This document shows positions 7,910 to 16,070 of a DNA stretch of 32,791 nucleotides, piece by piece. The stretch is from CAZIZT01 sp964544085. Lineage in GTDB: Bacteria; Campylobacterota_A; Desulfurellia; Desulfurellales; Hippeaceae. Below the pieces are notes generated by a model. That model made no database searches. It saw nothing but the letters and a program-made list of their open reading frames with translations, and was not told the DNA's origin. Both the position numbers and the translations under genes were made by a program. The number at the start of each line of letters is the position of its first letter. Within the stretch, counting starts at the first letter, position 1. The stretch covers positions 1-32,791 of the forward strand of contig CAZIZT010000023.1 of assembly GCA_964544085.1 (NCBI GenBank), given 5' to 3'.

Positions 7910-8970
7910 GCCTTTTTTAGTGCTTTTATAAGCAGGTTATTCTCTTCCTTCTTTCTAATGGCAAACCGGAAGAAATTCCCTTTAAGATGTCTAAAATTTC
8001 TGCAATCGCGTACAAAAATACCCTCTTTTAGCAGCGATACCATCAGGTCGTCGAGATTCTCCGTTTTTGTCCACTGGGCAAGAAAGAAGTTTGTGTCAGT
8101 GGGGAATAACCGGATACCATCAATCCTGCTTAGTAACCTTGCTAACCTCGACCTTTCGCCTGAAACAAGTGTTTCGGTTTCTTTTTCGTAATCTTCAGCT
8201 GTAAGGAGACTTTGGATGCATGAATCAATGCAGGCATTTATACGCCATGGTGCAACCCGTCTGGAGATTGCATCGATGATGGTTTTTGAGGCTACAATGT
8301 AACCGGCTCTTAGACCGGGTATGCCGTAATACTTCGTCAAGGAGCCGATCACTATCAGGTTGTCTCGCTTAAAAGGAGCGAGTGACTCCTTACCATTGCC
8401 TTCTGTAAAGCCTATGAATGCTTCGTCCACAACAAAGGTCACTTCAGGAAATGAATCTATAAGCTCGATGAGCTTGTGTTTTTTGATTAATCTGCCGGTC
8501 GGGTTGTTGGGATTTGAAAGGAACAGAAGACGGCCGGCTGTTAGCATGTTTTTGAGCCTGGAGAATGGAATCTGGAAGTTATTGCTGGTTTCCAGTGGTA
8601 AACTGTATACTGGAACTCCACCTGCCATTAGCGCTCTTCTGTAATCGTAAAAGGAAGGTTCAATTAGCAGAGCTGATTTTATGCCCGTAATGCCCGTCAC
8701 CAGGTAAATAGCCTCAGCTGCACCATTTGTGGCAAGGAGCGCCCTTTTAATACCGAAGCGTTGTCTAACAAACTCAAGCAGCCCCTCCCCGTTGGGGGAT
8801 GGGTAGCGTTCAAATGCATCGATATGCTCTTTGATACACCTTTTCAATACATCTGGCATGCCCAATGGGTTTAGGCTGACGCTGAAATCGATAATATCAC
8901 TCCTCTGGATACCAAAACGTTTGAGGTATGGCTGATAGTTGCCTCCGTGCATGTACGGGTATCTTACCAT
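7894..8970 (-). CDS. cobD: L-threonine-O-3-phosphate decarboxylase, PLP-dependent (CobD/CobC type)
   Basis: This is a fold-type I aminotransferase-like enzyme. In a cob operon it most likely decarboxylates threonine phosphate to aminopropanol phosphate for the cobamide linker. Visible features are the N-terminal HGGN and DFSVSLNPLG blocks typical of the cobalamin branch, SNPNNPTGRL, VVDEAFIGF, and the PLP-binding lysine in VIGSLTKYYGIPGLRAG. An upstream ATG at 8982 is possible, but the one at 8970 has GGAG six bases before it and gives a 7-bp overlap with cobS. Its close relative HisC (histidinol-phosphate aminotransferase) is the alternative, but context and the HGGN start favour the cobalamin role. 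The naming clash with Pseudomonas CobC should be kept in mind. Confidence 0.88.
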   Translation of the reverse strand: MVRYPYMHGGNYQPYLKRFGIQRSDIIDFSVSLNPLGMPDVLKRCIKEHIDAFERYPSPNGEGLLEFVRQRFGIKRALLATNGAAEAIYLVTGITGIKSALLIEPSFYDYRRALMAGGVPVYSLPLETSNNFQIPFSRLKNMLTAGRLLFLSNPNNPTGRLIKKHKLIELIDSFPEVTFVVDEAFIGFTEGNGKESLAPFKRDNLIVIGSLTKYYGIPGLRAGYIVASKTIIDAISRRVAPWRINACIDSCIQSLLTAEDYEKETETLVSGERSRLARLLSRIDGIRLFPTDTNFFLAQWTKTENLDDLMVSLLKEGIFVRDCRNFRHLKGNFFRFAIRKKEENNLLIKALKKACMQA

Positions 8971-9722
8971 TTGAAGCTCCATGGTAGTATAGTTATCAGC
9001 ATCAGCGCAGAAAGAAGCGTTATTAACTCTACGATCTCGTTTGTTGCTCCGAGTATGTCACCGGTTACACCACCGAAGAATTCCTTGCAGAACGCAGCAA
9101 AGCCGATGGTAAAAGCCATGCTTATCAGAAGCAGACACACTCCACCCGCTGCAAAGGGAATACCATCCAGTGCCAGTGTGACAGCCAGTGCCATTAAAAA
9201 GTCGGTTACGGATGCATCTTTGACGAAACCTTCGCCTGTGCCCCCCTCGTTTCTTGCGTAGTTCAAGAATGTTGCAGAATAGGTCATTGATAAGCGTGAG
9301 TTTGTGAAGGCTACCACCGTTAATCTGCCAGCACCGTGGTTGAACAGTGCAAAAATCAGTGCCCATTTAATTAAGAGATTCAGTGCAACAGCTACTGCTG
9401 CGAAGGCTCCTATGCGGCTATCCTTCATGATCTCAAGGCGCCTTTTTTGGGTTGCAGTTGTCTGCAGAGCATCGGAAAAATCAGCCAGACCGTCAAGATG
9501 GATGCCGCCTGTGATGAGGGCTGAGAACCCAACAAACAGAGCTGCACCGACCGCTCTGCTGTCGGTGAGCCTGATGAAGCCTGTGGATAGAAGATAGAGG
9601 AAAAACCCTATCGTGGCACCAACGAGCGGAAACCAGCGCAGTGCTTCGGATAGCTTGTGCGACTCTTCTCCCGGTATGGGTAGAATCGTAAGCGTCCTGA
9701 GGGCGCTTATTAGTCCTCTCAT
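8964..9722 (-). CDS. cobS: Adenosylcobinamide-GDP ribazoletransferase (cobalamin synthase)
   Basis: This integral membrane enzyme joins adenosylcobinamide-GDP with alpha-ribazole(-phosphate), the last assembly step. The family signature GGIHLDGLADFSDAL and the following DSRIGAFAAVA are present, as is the early block LRTLTILPIPG. Several hydrophobic helices follow. I chose the ATG at 9722 rather than 9800: it gives the canonical MRGLISALRTLTILP start, a normal length of about 252 residues, and an ATGA overlap with the cobT stop. This compact junction indicates translational coupling. Confidence 0.94.
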   Translation of the reverse strand: MRGLISALRTLTILPIPGEESHKLSEALRWFPLVGATIGFFLYLLSTGFIRLTDSRAVGAALFVGFSALITGGIHLDGLADFSDALQTTATQKRRLEIMKDSRIGAFAAVAVALNLLIKWALIFALFNHGAGRLTVVAFTNSRLSMTYSATFLNYARNEGGTGEGFVKDASVTDFLMALAVTLALDGIPFAAGGVCLLLISMAFTIGFAAFCKEFFGGVTGDILGATNEIVELITLLSALMLITILPWSFKW

Positions 9723-10777
9723 AGGGTTGATTGGGAAACGCCGGCAGAATCGAATGTTGCCATCTCGTTGTATATCTTGATAGCAGCGTCGATTATGCAC
9801 ATGGCAAGAGCAGCCCCCGTTCCTTCACCAAGTCGCATTTCAAGATCCAAGATAGGCTTCTCATCAAAGAATGAGAAGACCGCATCACTGCCTTTTTCAG
9901 CGGATTTATGGCTGAAAAACAGATAATCCTTGACTCCCGGACAGATCTTCACCGCAGCCAATGCAGCGGCGTTGGATATAAACCCATCAATTACGGTGGG
10001 TATGCCGCGTGAGCTTGCACCTAATATCAATCCACAGATACCGGCTATTTCAAGACCCCCAAGTGCTGATAACGTATCCACTGGATCGGTCAGGTATTCT
10101 GAGTTTACTTTCAGGGCTCTGTGTATCACGTCTGTTTTTCTCCTCAGGGTTGTCTCATCGATACCTGTACCTCTGCCTGTCACCTCCTCGGGTTGTAGGT
10201 GCAGGTATGCGCACACCAGTGCCGCCGAAGCTGTGGTGTTGCCGATGCCCATGTCTCCTGTGCCCAGCAGATCGGCTCCCTCATCTATAGTCTGATAGGC
10301 GATTGATATCCCTGCTTCTATTGCAAGGAGTGCTTCCTCTTTGCTCATAGCCCTTCCTTTGGCAATGTTGTGGGTGCCACGCATTATTTTCATGTCTATA
10401 AGACCATCTGCATCACCAAACTCATAATCAACACCAATATCGACAAGCTTGAGTGTAGCCCCGGCGTGTCTTGCCAGCACGTTTATAGCCGCACCGCCAG
10501 ACAGCATATTCAATACCATTTGCGGTGTTACCTCGCTTGGGTAGGCAGATACGCCCTCTTCTGTAACGCCGTGATCCGCGGCGAATGTTACGATGGTCTT
10601 TTTTCTGATATTGGGTCTGTCGGTGTTACGCGCAAGACAGTAGCGAATGCAGAGCTCCTCAAGCCTTCCCAGGCTTCCGGGTGGTTTGGTAAGGTTATCG
10701 AGGTGTCTTCTCACAGCCGGTTCAACAGCCTTCGACACAGGTCTAATGTAGCCCAGCGTCTCATCGAATAATCCCAT
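9719..10777 (-). CDS. cobT: Nicotinate-nucleotide-dimethylbenzimidazole phosphoribosyltransferase
   Basis: The enzyme activates the lower-ligand base by phosphoribosyl transfer from nicotinate mononucleotide, giving alpha-ribazole phosphate. Conserved blocks are LTKPPGSLGRLEEL near the N-terminus, TFAADHGV, GDMGIGNTTASAAL, and the C-terminal GEGTGAALA, which carries the catalytic Glu in the family. A length of 352 residues is typical. A strong GGAGG lies seven bases before the ATG, which lies inside the end of cobU (17-bp overlap). Whether the base is dimethylbenzimidazole cannot be told; no bluB or bza genes are in the window. Confidence 0.95.
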   Translation of the reverse strand: MGLFDETLGYIRPVSKAVEPAVRRHLDNLTKPPGSLGRLEELCIRYCLARNTDRPNIRKKTIVTFAADHGVTEEGVSAYPSEVTPQMVLNMLSGGAAINVLARHAGATLKLVDIGVDYEFGDADGLIDMKIMRGTHNIAKGRAMSKEEALLAIEAGISIAYQTIDEGADLLGTGDMGIGNTTASAALVCAYLHLQPEEVTGRGTGIDETTLRRKTDVIHRALKVNSEYLTDPVDTLSALGGLEIAGICGLILGASSRGIPTVIDGFISNAAALAAVKICPGVKDYLFFSHKSAEKGSDAVFSFFDEKPILDLEMRLGEGTGAALAMCIIDAAIKIYNEMATFDSAGVSQSTL

Positions 10778-11285
10778 TGTTCAGTCCTCCCTTTATGGTT
10801 ACTGGTATGCCGCTTATCATCAGCGTTACCCTGTCGGATATTTCGGCTATTCTGGCGTTTGTTTCACCAAGAAGTTCCGTGTAACGACGAGCGAGCTTAT
10901 TTGCAGGCACGATACCCATTCCTACTTCGTTTGTTACTATGATAACATCGCAGCTTGTAGAATTGAGAACGTCGATGAGCCTGTGTATCAGATCCGTGCG
11001 TTTATGGTGCATCAGGTTCGATATCCAGAGGGTTATGCAATCGATCACGCATACGGAGTTTTGAGGCAACTGAAGCAGGGATTCGGGCACATCTAAAGGC
11101 TCTTCAATGGTTTCAAACCGGTTGCCACGCTCTTGTTTGTGTTTGTTTATCCTCTCTGTCATCTCTTCATCCAGCGCTTCGGCTGTTGCTATGAAGAATC
11201 TGCTCTTCTGTTTCCTTGAAAGAGCAAGCTTCAATGCGTATGAGCTTTTCCCGCTTTTAACGCCGCCTGTTATTAATTCGATCAT
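10761..11285 (-). CDS. cobU: Adenosylcobinamide kinase / adenosylcobinamide-phosphate guanylyltransferase
   Basis: This bifunctional cytosolic enzyme phosphorylates and then guanylylates the cobinamide side chain to give adenosylcobinamide-GDP. The P-loop GGVKSGKS is at residues 7-14 and FIATAEALDEEM follows. His49 in NKHKQER is at the expected site of the guanylylated histidine. VIVTNEVGMGIVP is also conserved. I chose the ATG at 11285 because the P-loop sits at the very N-terminus in homologues; the ATG at 11318 would add eleven residues. The start lies inside nfo (29-bp overlap), so it is co-transcribed. Confidence 0.94.
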   Translation of the reverse strand: MIELITGGVKSGKSSYALKLALSRKQKSRFFIATAEALDEEMTERINKHKQERGNRFETIEEPLDVPESLLQLPQNSVCVIDCITLWISNLMHHKRTDLIHRLIDVLNSTSCDVIIVTNEVGMGIVPANKLARRYTELLGETNARIAEISDRVTLMISGIPVTIKGGLNNGIIR

Positions 11286-12126
11286 TGCCGCAGAATTCGT
11301 AAAGCATAGCAATTTCACGTTTCCATAGCTCTGGTCTTGGTGTTTCCAGTATCATTGGTATGCCATCAAAGCGACTATCTTCCATCATCATGCGAAAGGC
11401 ATCCACACCTATATTGCCAGAGCCTATACTCTCATGCCTGTCAACCCTGCTTCCCAGAGCCGATCGTGCGTCGTTTAGATGAACACCCTTTAGCCATTCA
11501 AATCCGACAATCCTCTCGAAGGCATCAAAGGTGCTTTCATAGGCATCTTCTGTTGATATGTTGTATCCGGCTGCAAATAGGTGGCATGTATCTATACAAA
11601 CGCCTATGCGTTGTTTGTCATCAACAAGCTCAAGGATGCGTTTCAGGTGCTCAAATCTGTAGCCGACGTGGGTGCCTTCACCGGCTGTGTTCTCTATCAC
11701 TATACAGACCGATTCTGTTTGCTCTATGGCTCTGTTTATATTCGACGCGACCAGTTCAATGGCTTCTTTTTCCGATATTTTACCAAGGTGTGCGCCTGGA
11801 TGGACATTGATTTTTGTAAGCCCGAGGCTGTGGCATCTGTTTATCTCATCCACGAAGGATTCCAGCGACCTTGCAGCGTTTAGCTTATCAACGGTTGCAA
11901 GATTTATCAGATACCCTGCGTGTGGTAGTATGAACTCACTATCAAATCCGTACATGCGGCAGTGACGCTTGAAGAGCTGTATATCCTCTTCCTTCAGAGG
12001 TGCAGCCCTCCATTGGCGCTGGTTCTTAACAAACATACCAAACGCCTTTGCGCCTATCTGATGTGCTCTTACCGGTGCTGTGTATACGCCGCCTGATATG
12101 CTTACATGAGCACCAATAAACTTCAT
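11257..12126 (-). CDS. nfo: Deoxyribonuclease IV (AP endonuclease IV)
   Basis: This zinc-dependent base-excision-repair enzyme cuts 5' of abasic sites. Visible metal-binding blocks include ILPHAGYLINLAT, NVHPGAHLG, VIENTAGEGTHVGYRFEHL, GVCIDTCHLFAAGY, HLNDARSALGSRVDRHE and MILETP. A length of 289 residues is normal, and MKFIGAHVSISGG is the canonical start. It is the first gene of the cob operon and overlaps cobU, an association without obvious biochemical logic. There is no Shine-Dalgarno before the ATG, and a TATAAT box ends seven bases upstream, so the mRNA may be leaderless. Confidence 0.95.
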   Translation of the reverse strand: MKFIGAHVSISGGVYTAPVRAHQIGAKAFGMFVKNQRQWRAAPLKEEDIQLFKRHCRMYGFDSEFILPHAGYLINLATVDKLNAARSLESFVDEINRCHSLGLTKINVHPGAHLGKISEKEAIELVASNINRAIEQTESVCIVIENTAGEGTHVGYRFEHLKRILELVDDKQRIGVCIDTCHLFAAGYNISTEDAYESTFDAFERIVGFEWLKGVHLNDARSALGSRVDRHESIGSGNIGVDAFRMMMEDSRFDGIPMILETPRPELWKREIAMLYEFCGNDRINNRRR

Positions 12127-12133
12127 TGAAGGA

Positions 12134-12162
12134 ATTATATCAAAACCTACAGGCTTTGTTTA
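12134..12162 (-). promoter_or_regulatory. Promoter of the nfo-cob operon, positioned for a leaderless transcript
   Basis: On the minus strand, TAAACA (12157-12162) and consensus TATAAT (12134-12139) are separated by 17 bp. Only seven bases lie between the -10 box and the A of the nfo ATG at 12126. The predicted transcription start is therefore at 12126-12127. No cobalamin-riboswitch-sized leader is possible. Confidence 0.6.
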
Positions 12163-12196
12163 AAAAAATATTGCCTGAGTGTGGGAGTGTTATCCT

Positions 12197-12225
12197 TTGA
12201 CAAATGAAGATGGCTGTTGTATTTT
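12197..12225 (+). promoter_or_regulatory. Promoter of the rib operon, positioned for a leaderless transcript
   Basis: Perfect TTGACA (12197-12202) and TATTTT (12220-12225) are separated by 17 bp. Six bases separate the -10 box from the A of the ribD ATG at 12232, so transcription is expected to start at or next to the start codon. There is no room for an FMN riboswitch. It is back-to-back with the nfo promoter; the two -35 boxes are 34 bp apart. Confidence 0.65.
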
Positions 12226-12231
12226 TAGGCG

Positions 12232-13326
12232 ATGGAAAACAGTGACGAATTTTACATGAAAAGGGCAATAACACTTGCCAGAAAGGCAATTGGCCGCACG
12301 TGCCCCAATCCGCTTGTGGGTGCTGTAATCGTAAAGGATTCAAAGATAGTAGGTGAGGGTTACCATAAGAGAGCCGGAATGCCCCATGCGGAGATAGAGG
12401 CAATAAATGCTGTTAGGGACCCTTCGCTGCTTTATGGTGCGACAATGTATGTTAACCTTGAACCGTGCAACCATTTTGGAAAGACACCCCCTTGCTCTGT
12501 TGCCATTTACAAGTCTGGCATAAAGCGTGTGGTTATAGGCATGAGGGATGTTAATGAGGTGGCACGTGGTGGTGTAGAGTTTCTAAGAAGTAGAGGGATA
12601 GAGGTAAAGGTCGGGGTGCTGGAAGATGAGGCAAGAAAACTAAACGAGGTGTTTATTGAAAATGTAACAAAGAAGAAACCCTTCTTTGTTATGAAAGCCG
12701 CCATGCTCTTGAATGGCTCTATTACGCTTAAAGGAGGCGTGTCGAAGTGGATAACTTCGGAGGCTTCAAGGCGTATTGTTCACAGGTTAAGAGCTCAATA
12801 CGGGGCTGTGGCTGTAGGCATAAATACGGTGCTTATGGACGATCCGTTGCTGACGTGCAGATTAAAGGGTTATAGGCAACCCAAGCGGCTTGTGTTTGAT
12901 GCAAATCTACGTATCCCTGTTTCTTCCAATATTTTCAGTCAGTACACCAAAAACGTTTATGTAATCACATCAAAGGAGGCGGATCAGTCTCGCAAAAGTG
13001 TGCTTAGGGCTATGAACATTAACGTGATAGAGTGCAGTACCAAAAACGGTGAGTTCGAGCCACAGGAGCTGTGTGAACGCTTACTTGAAAATGAGGTGTG
13101 TGCATGTATGATAGAGGGTGGTAGCAGGACGCACGGCTACTTTATCAGACATCGACTCTACAATAAGGCACATCTTTTCTATGCTCCGGGTATTGCTGGT
13201 TCGTACGGTGCTTTCAATGTTGTTGGAAGCGATGCTCCCGGTGACTTTGGCGGTGTTTCCTTCTTGAAGGATATTAAGTGCCGGATAATAGATGACAGGG
13301 ATATACTGGTAGAGGGCTATTTCTGA
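12232..13326 (+). CDS. ribD: Riboflavin biosynthesis bifunctional deaminase/reductase
   Basis: RibD carries out the second and third steps of riboflavin synthesis: deamination of the GTP-derived pyrimidine, then NADPH-dependent ribosyl reduction. The N-terminal CMP/dCMP-deaminase-like domain has PHAEIEAIN (His52, Glu54) and the zinc cysteines in LEPCNHFGKTPPC. The C-terminal reductase (about 145-364) has KWITSEASRR and an EGGSRTHGYF block. A length of 364 residues is typical. The ATG at 12232 gives the usual xDEFYMKRA opening; no good Shine-Dalgarno precedes it. The stop overlaps the ribE start (TGATG). Confidence 0.95.
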   Translation: MENSDEFYMKRAITLARKAIGRTCPNPLVGAVIVKDSKIVGEGYHKRAGMPHAEIEAINAVRDPSLLYGATMYVNLEPCNHFGKTPPCSVAIYKSGIKRVVIGMRDVNEVARGGVEFLRSRGIEVKVGVLEDEARKLNEVFIENVTKKKPFFVMKAAMLLNGSITLKGGVSKWITSEASRRIVHRLRAQYGAVAVGINTVLMDDPLLTCRLKGYRQPKRLVFDANLRIPVSSNIFSQYTKNVYVITSKEADQSRKSVLRAMNINVIECSTKNGEFEPQELCERLLENEVCACMIEGGSRTHGYFIRHRLYNKAHLFYAPGIAGSYGAFNVVGSDAPGDFGGVSFLKDIKCRIIDDRDILVEGYF

Positions 13327-13961
13327 TGTTTACCGGTATTATTGAAGAGGTGGGCAGGGTTGCAGCCATAACCGATGTTGCAGGTGGCAAAAGGGTGCAT
13401 ATATCTGCCGGGGTTGTACTGCAGGATCTAAAAAGGGGTGACAGTGTTGCTGTTAACGGTGTCTGTTTAACCGTTATTGATAAGTCAGCGGATGGCTTTT
13501 TTAGTGATGTATCATTTGAGACACTCAAGAAGAGCAATCTTGGTTTGCTTTCTATAAATGATGCTGTTAACCTTGAAAGGGCATTGCCGGCAAATGGCAG
13601 ATTCTCTGGCCATATTGTGCTTGGGCATGTGGATTCAACCGGGAGAATCGCATTCATACGGCGGGTGGGTAATTTTTACCTTATGAGAATTTGGCTGGAT
13701 CCCAGCCTGTTGAGACAGTGTGTTGTAAAAGGGTCTGTTGCCGTTGATGGCATCAGTCTGACAATAAGCGATATGGGAAATGGGTGGCTGGAGGTAAGCC
13801 TCATACCCCACACGTTTGAGACTACCAATCTTGCCTTTAGAAAAGCCGACGATCTGGTTAATGTGGAAACGGATATTATTGGCAAGTATGTGGAGAGGCT
13901 TCTTGAGAAAGACCGCAGTGGCTTGACGATAGATAAATTGAGAGAAAACGGTTTCCTATAA
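13326..13961 (+). CDS. ribE: Riboflavin synthase, alpha chain
   Basis: The enzyme dismutates two 6,7-dimethyl-8-ribityllumazine molecules into riboflavin and a pyrimidine. It consists of two homologous beta-barrel lumazine-binding repeats: MFTGIIEEVG and the VNGVCLTV block in the first, GHIVLGHVDSTG and AVDGISLTI in the second. A length of 211 residues is normal for the trimeric enzyme. GAGGG eight bases upstream and the overlap with ribD support the start. Also named ribC in some species. Confidence 0.95.
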   Translation: MFTGIIEEVGRVAAITDVAGGKRVHISAGVVLQDLKRGDSVAVNGVCLTVIDKSADGFFSDVSFETLKKSNLGLLSINDAVNLERALPANGRFSGHIVLGHVDSTGRIAFIRRVGNFYLMRIWLDPSLLRQCVVKGSVAVDGISLTISDMGNGWLEVSLIPHTFETTNLAFRKADDLVNVETDIIGKYVERLLEKDRSGLTIDKLRENGFL

Positions 13962-13971
13962 GGGGTGATTC

Positions 13972-15177
13972 ATGTTTGCAAGTGTAGAGGAGGCAATAAA
14001 CGAGATCCGATCGGGTCGTATGGTAATTATGGTGGATGATGAGGATAGAGAAAACGAAGGCGACCTTGTAATGGCAGCTCAGTTTGTAACGCCAGAGGCA
14101 ATAAACTTCATGGCTCGTTACGGCAGGGGGCTTATTTGTCTTCCTATGGATGAGTCGCTGATCAAGAGACTCGGTCTTGAGTTGATGAGCGTGGACGAAA
14201 ACGACAAGTTTAAAACCGCCTTTACTGTCTCTATAGATGCGCATCCGAAATACGGTGTGACAACGGGTATATCCGCCTATGATCGAGCCATAACAATACA
14301 GACAGCCATAAGGCCTGATGTCAAACCAGAAGATGTAGTAAAACCGGGGCATGTTTTTCCACTCATAGCGAAAAAGGGTGGTGTCCTTGTAAGGGCAGGC
14401 CATACTGAAGGCAGTGTAGATCTTGCGCGCATGGCAGGATTGATACCTGCAGCGGTGATATGTGAGATTATGAATGAAGATGGCACAATGGCTCGCAGGC
14501 CTCAGCTTGAGAAGATAGCTGAGAAATTCGGCTTAAAGATGGTAACGATAGCCAGCATAATCGAGTATAGAATGCAGCATGAGCGACTGATTATGCGTAC
14601 AGCTGAAGCGGATCTTCCAACGAAATATGGCCACTTCAGGATTATTGTCTATAAAAACAAGGTGGACGATTTCGAGCATGTAGCTTTAGTCAAGGGCAAG
14701 ATCACCAAGGACGAGCCCGTGCTGGTCAGAGTACATTCCTCCTGCTTAACGGGTGATATTCTCGGTTCTCTCAGGTGTGATTGCGGTGATCAGCTTCATA
14801 CGGCGATGGAGATGGTGGAAAGAGAGGGTAAAGGCGTTGTGCTTTACATGCAGCAGGAGGGCAGGGGGATAGGTTTGACAAATAAGATTAAGGCGTATGC
14901 CTTGCAGGATCAAGGCTACGATACTGTGGAGGCGAATCTGAAACTGGGTTTCAAGCCGGATCTGCGCAATTACGGTATCGGAGCTCAAATACTGGTGGAT
15001 CTGGGCGTAAGGAAGATGAGGTTGCTTACAAACAATCCCAAGAAGATCGTTAGCCTTCAGGGGTACGGTCTTGAGGTTGTGGAGCGCGTGCCCATAGAGG
15101 TAGATCCAAACGGTGTGAACAAATGTTATCTGGAAACCAAAAAGAACAAAATGGGACATCTATTAACAAAGGTGTAG
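13972..15177 (+). CDS. ribBA: Bifunctional 3,4-dihydroxy-2-butanone-4-phosphate synthase / GTP cyclohydrolase II
   Basis: This fused enzyme supplies both entry precursors of riboflavin. The N-terminal RibB half (1-200) has MVDDEDRENEGDLVMAA, HTEGSVDLARMAGL and CEIMNEDGTMAR. The RibA half (about 205-401) has the zinc site in HSSCLTGDILGSLRCDCGDQ, the catalytic QQEGRGIGL block, and LGFKPDLRNYGIGAQIL. All catalytic landmarks are present, so both halves look active, unlike some RibBA proteins with a degenerate half. GGGGT upstream fits as a ribosome site. It lies 10 bp after ribE. Confidence 0.96.
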   Translation: MFASVEEAINEIRSGRMVIMVDDEDRENEGDLVMAAQFVTPEAINFMARYGRGLICLPMDESLIKRLGLELMSVDENDKFKTAFTVSIDAHPKYGVTTGISAYDRAITIQTAIRPDVKPEDVVKPGHVFPLIAKKGGVLVRAGHTEGSVDLARMAGLIPAAVICEIMNEDGTMARRPQLEKIAEKFGLKMVTIASIIEYRMQHERLIMRTAEADLPTKYGHFRIIVYKNKVDDFEHVALVKGKITKDEPVLVRVHSSCLTGDILGSLRCDCGDQLHTAMEMVEREGKGVVLYMQQEGRGIGLTNKIKAYALQDQGYDTVEANLKLGFKPDLRNYGIGAQILVDLGVRKMRLLTNNPKKIVSLQGYGLEVVERVPIEVDPNGVNKCYLETKKNKMGHLLTKV

Positions 15178-15189
15178 AGGGGTGGTTCT

Positions 15190-15648
15190 ATGAGAGTGCT
15201 TGAGGGAAAGATAGACGCAAGCGGTAAGCGGGTAGCGATTATTGTGAGCAGATTCAACAGTTTTATAACCGATAAGTTGCTAAGCGGCGCGCTCGATGCC
15301 TATGTTAGGCACAATGGTAACCAGGATGATGTTACTGTAATAAAGGTGCCCGGTGCGCTTGAGATACCTATGGTCCTGTCGAGGGTCGTCGAGAAGGACT
15401 ACGATGGTGTGCTCTGTCTCGGTGCTGTGATCAGAGGTGCTACACCGCATTTTGACTATGTGGCTCAAGAAACTGCCAAGGGGATAGCACAAATAGCTTT
15501 AAAAAGCCCTGTGCCTGTCTCATTTGGTGTTCTAACAACCGATACGATAGAGCAGGCAATAGAGCGAGCTGGCAGCAAAATGGGCAACAAAGGTTTTGAT
15601 GCCATGGTTGGCTTGCTTGAGAGCATCAATCTCTACGGCATTCTGTAG
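15190..15648 (+). CDS. ribH: 6,7-dimethyl-8-ribityllumazine synthase
   Basis: RibH condenses the RibD/phosphatase-derived pyrimidine with dihydroxybutanone phosphate, usually in an icosahedral or pentameric shell. Conserved blocks are IIVSRFNSFIT, VPGALEIPMVLSR, LGAVIRGATPHFDYVA with the catalytic His, and SFGVLTTDTIEQAIERAG. A length of 152 residues is normal. It completes the pathway in this operon; only the dephosphorylation step is not encoded here. A GAGGGGTGG ribosome site precedes the ATG. Confidence 0.96.
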   Translation: MRVLEGKIDASGKRVAIIVSRFNSFITDKLLSGALDAYVRHNGNQDDVTVIKVPGALEIPMVLSRVVEKDYDGVLCLGAVIRGATPHFDYVAQETAKGIAQIALKSPVPVSFGVLTTDTIEQAIERAGSKMGNKGFDAMVGLLESINLYGIL

Positions 15649-15650
15649 GT

Positions 15651-16070
15651 ATGTCGAGGAGAAAGGCAAGGCAGAGCGCTATCCAGTACATATTCGCAAA
15701 CGAGTTCAGAACGGCAGGCGATCCGGAAGAGTTTATAGATTATATAAACGCTCCCAAAGCACAAAAGGATAGGGAATTTGCCCTGAGGCTAATAAGGGGT
15801 ACTCTGGAGAATATGAATGAAATAGATGCGCTGATTGCACGCTACGCCCAGCAAGGTTACGATATGATACTGCTTATTGACAGATGTATTCTCCGCGTTG
15901 GCATCTATGAATTGCTCTATATGGACGAGGCACCCCCTCCGGTTGTGATTGATGAGTATGTGGAGATAACCAAAACCTTTTCAAAAGAAAGCTCGGCTTC
16001 CTTTGTTAATGCCGTGCTCGATAGGGTGGCTAAGAATGAAAGCTCAAGAAAGATTGATAGTGGCGCTTGA
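15651..16070 (+). CDS. nusB: Transcription antitermination protein NusB
   Basis: NusB is a small helical RNA-binding factor that joins NusE (S10) at boxA in rRNA leaders. The opening RRKARQSAIQYIFANEF is the family signature; ILRVGIYELLYMDEAPPPVVIDEYVEITKTF and SASFVNAVLDRVA are the conserved C-terminal blocks. A length of 139 residues is usual. It lies 2 bp after ribH with little independent Shine-Dalgarno, suggesting coupling. The ribH-nusB linkage is widespread in bacteria. Confidence 0.94.
   Translation: MSRRKARQSAIQYIFANEFRTAGDPEEFIDYINAPKAQKDREFALRLIRGTLENMNEIDALIARYAQQGYDMILLIDRCILRVGIYELLYMDEAPPPVVIDEYVEITKTFSKESSASFVNAVLDRVAKNESSRKIDSGA

Noticed and set aside
7894..8982. HisC (histidinol-phosphate aminotransferase) identity
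   Set aside because: It shares the fold, but its place between cobS and cbiB and the HGGN/DFSVSLNPLG opening favour threonine-phosphate decarboxylase.
8964..9800. Longer CobS reading from ATG 9800
   Set aside because: The extra 26 residues lie inside cobT coding DNA, have no family similarity, and an ATGA-coupled start at 9722 fits the family.
12127..12231. Possible FMN or cobalamin riboswitch upstream of ribD or nfo
   Set aside because: Only 105 bp are shared by two divergent promoters and neither leaves a transcribed leader long enough; no conserved riboswitch core is visible.
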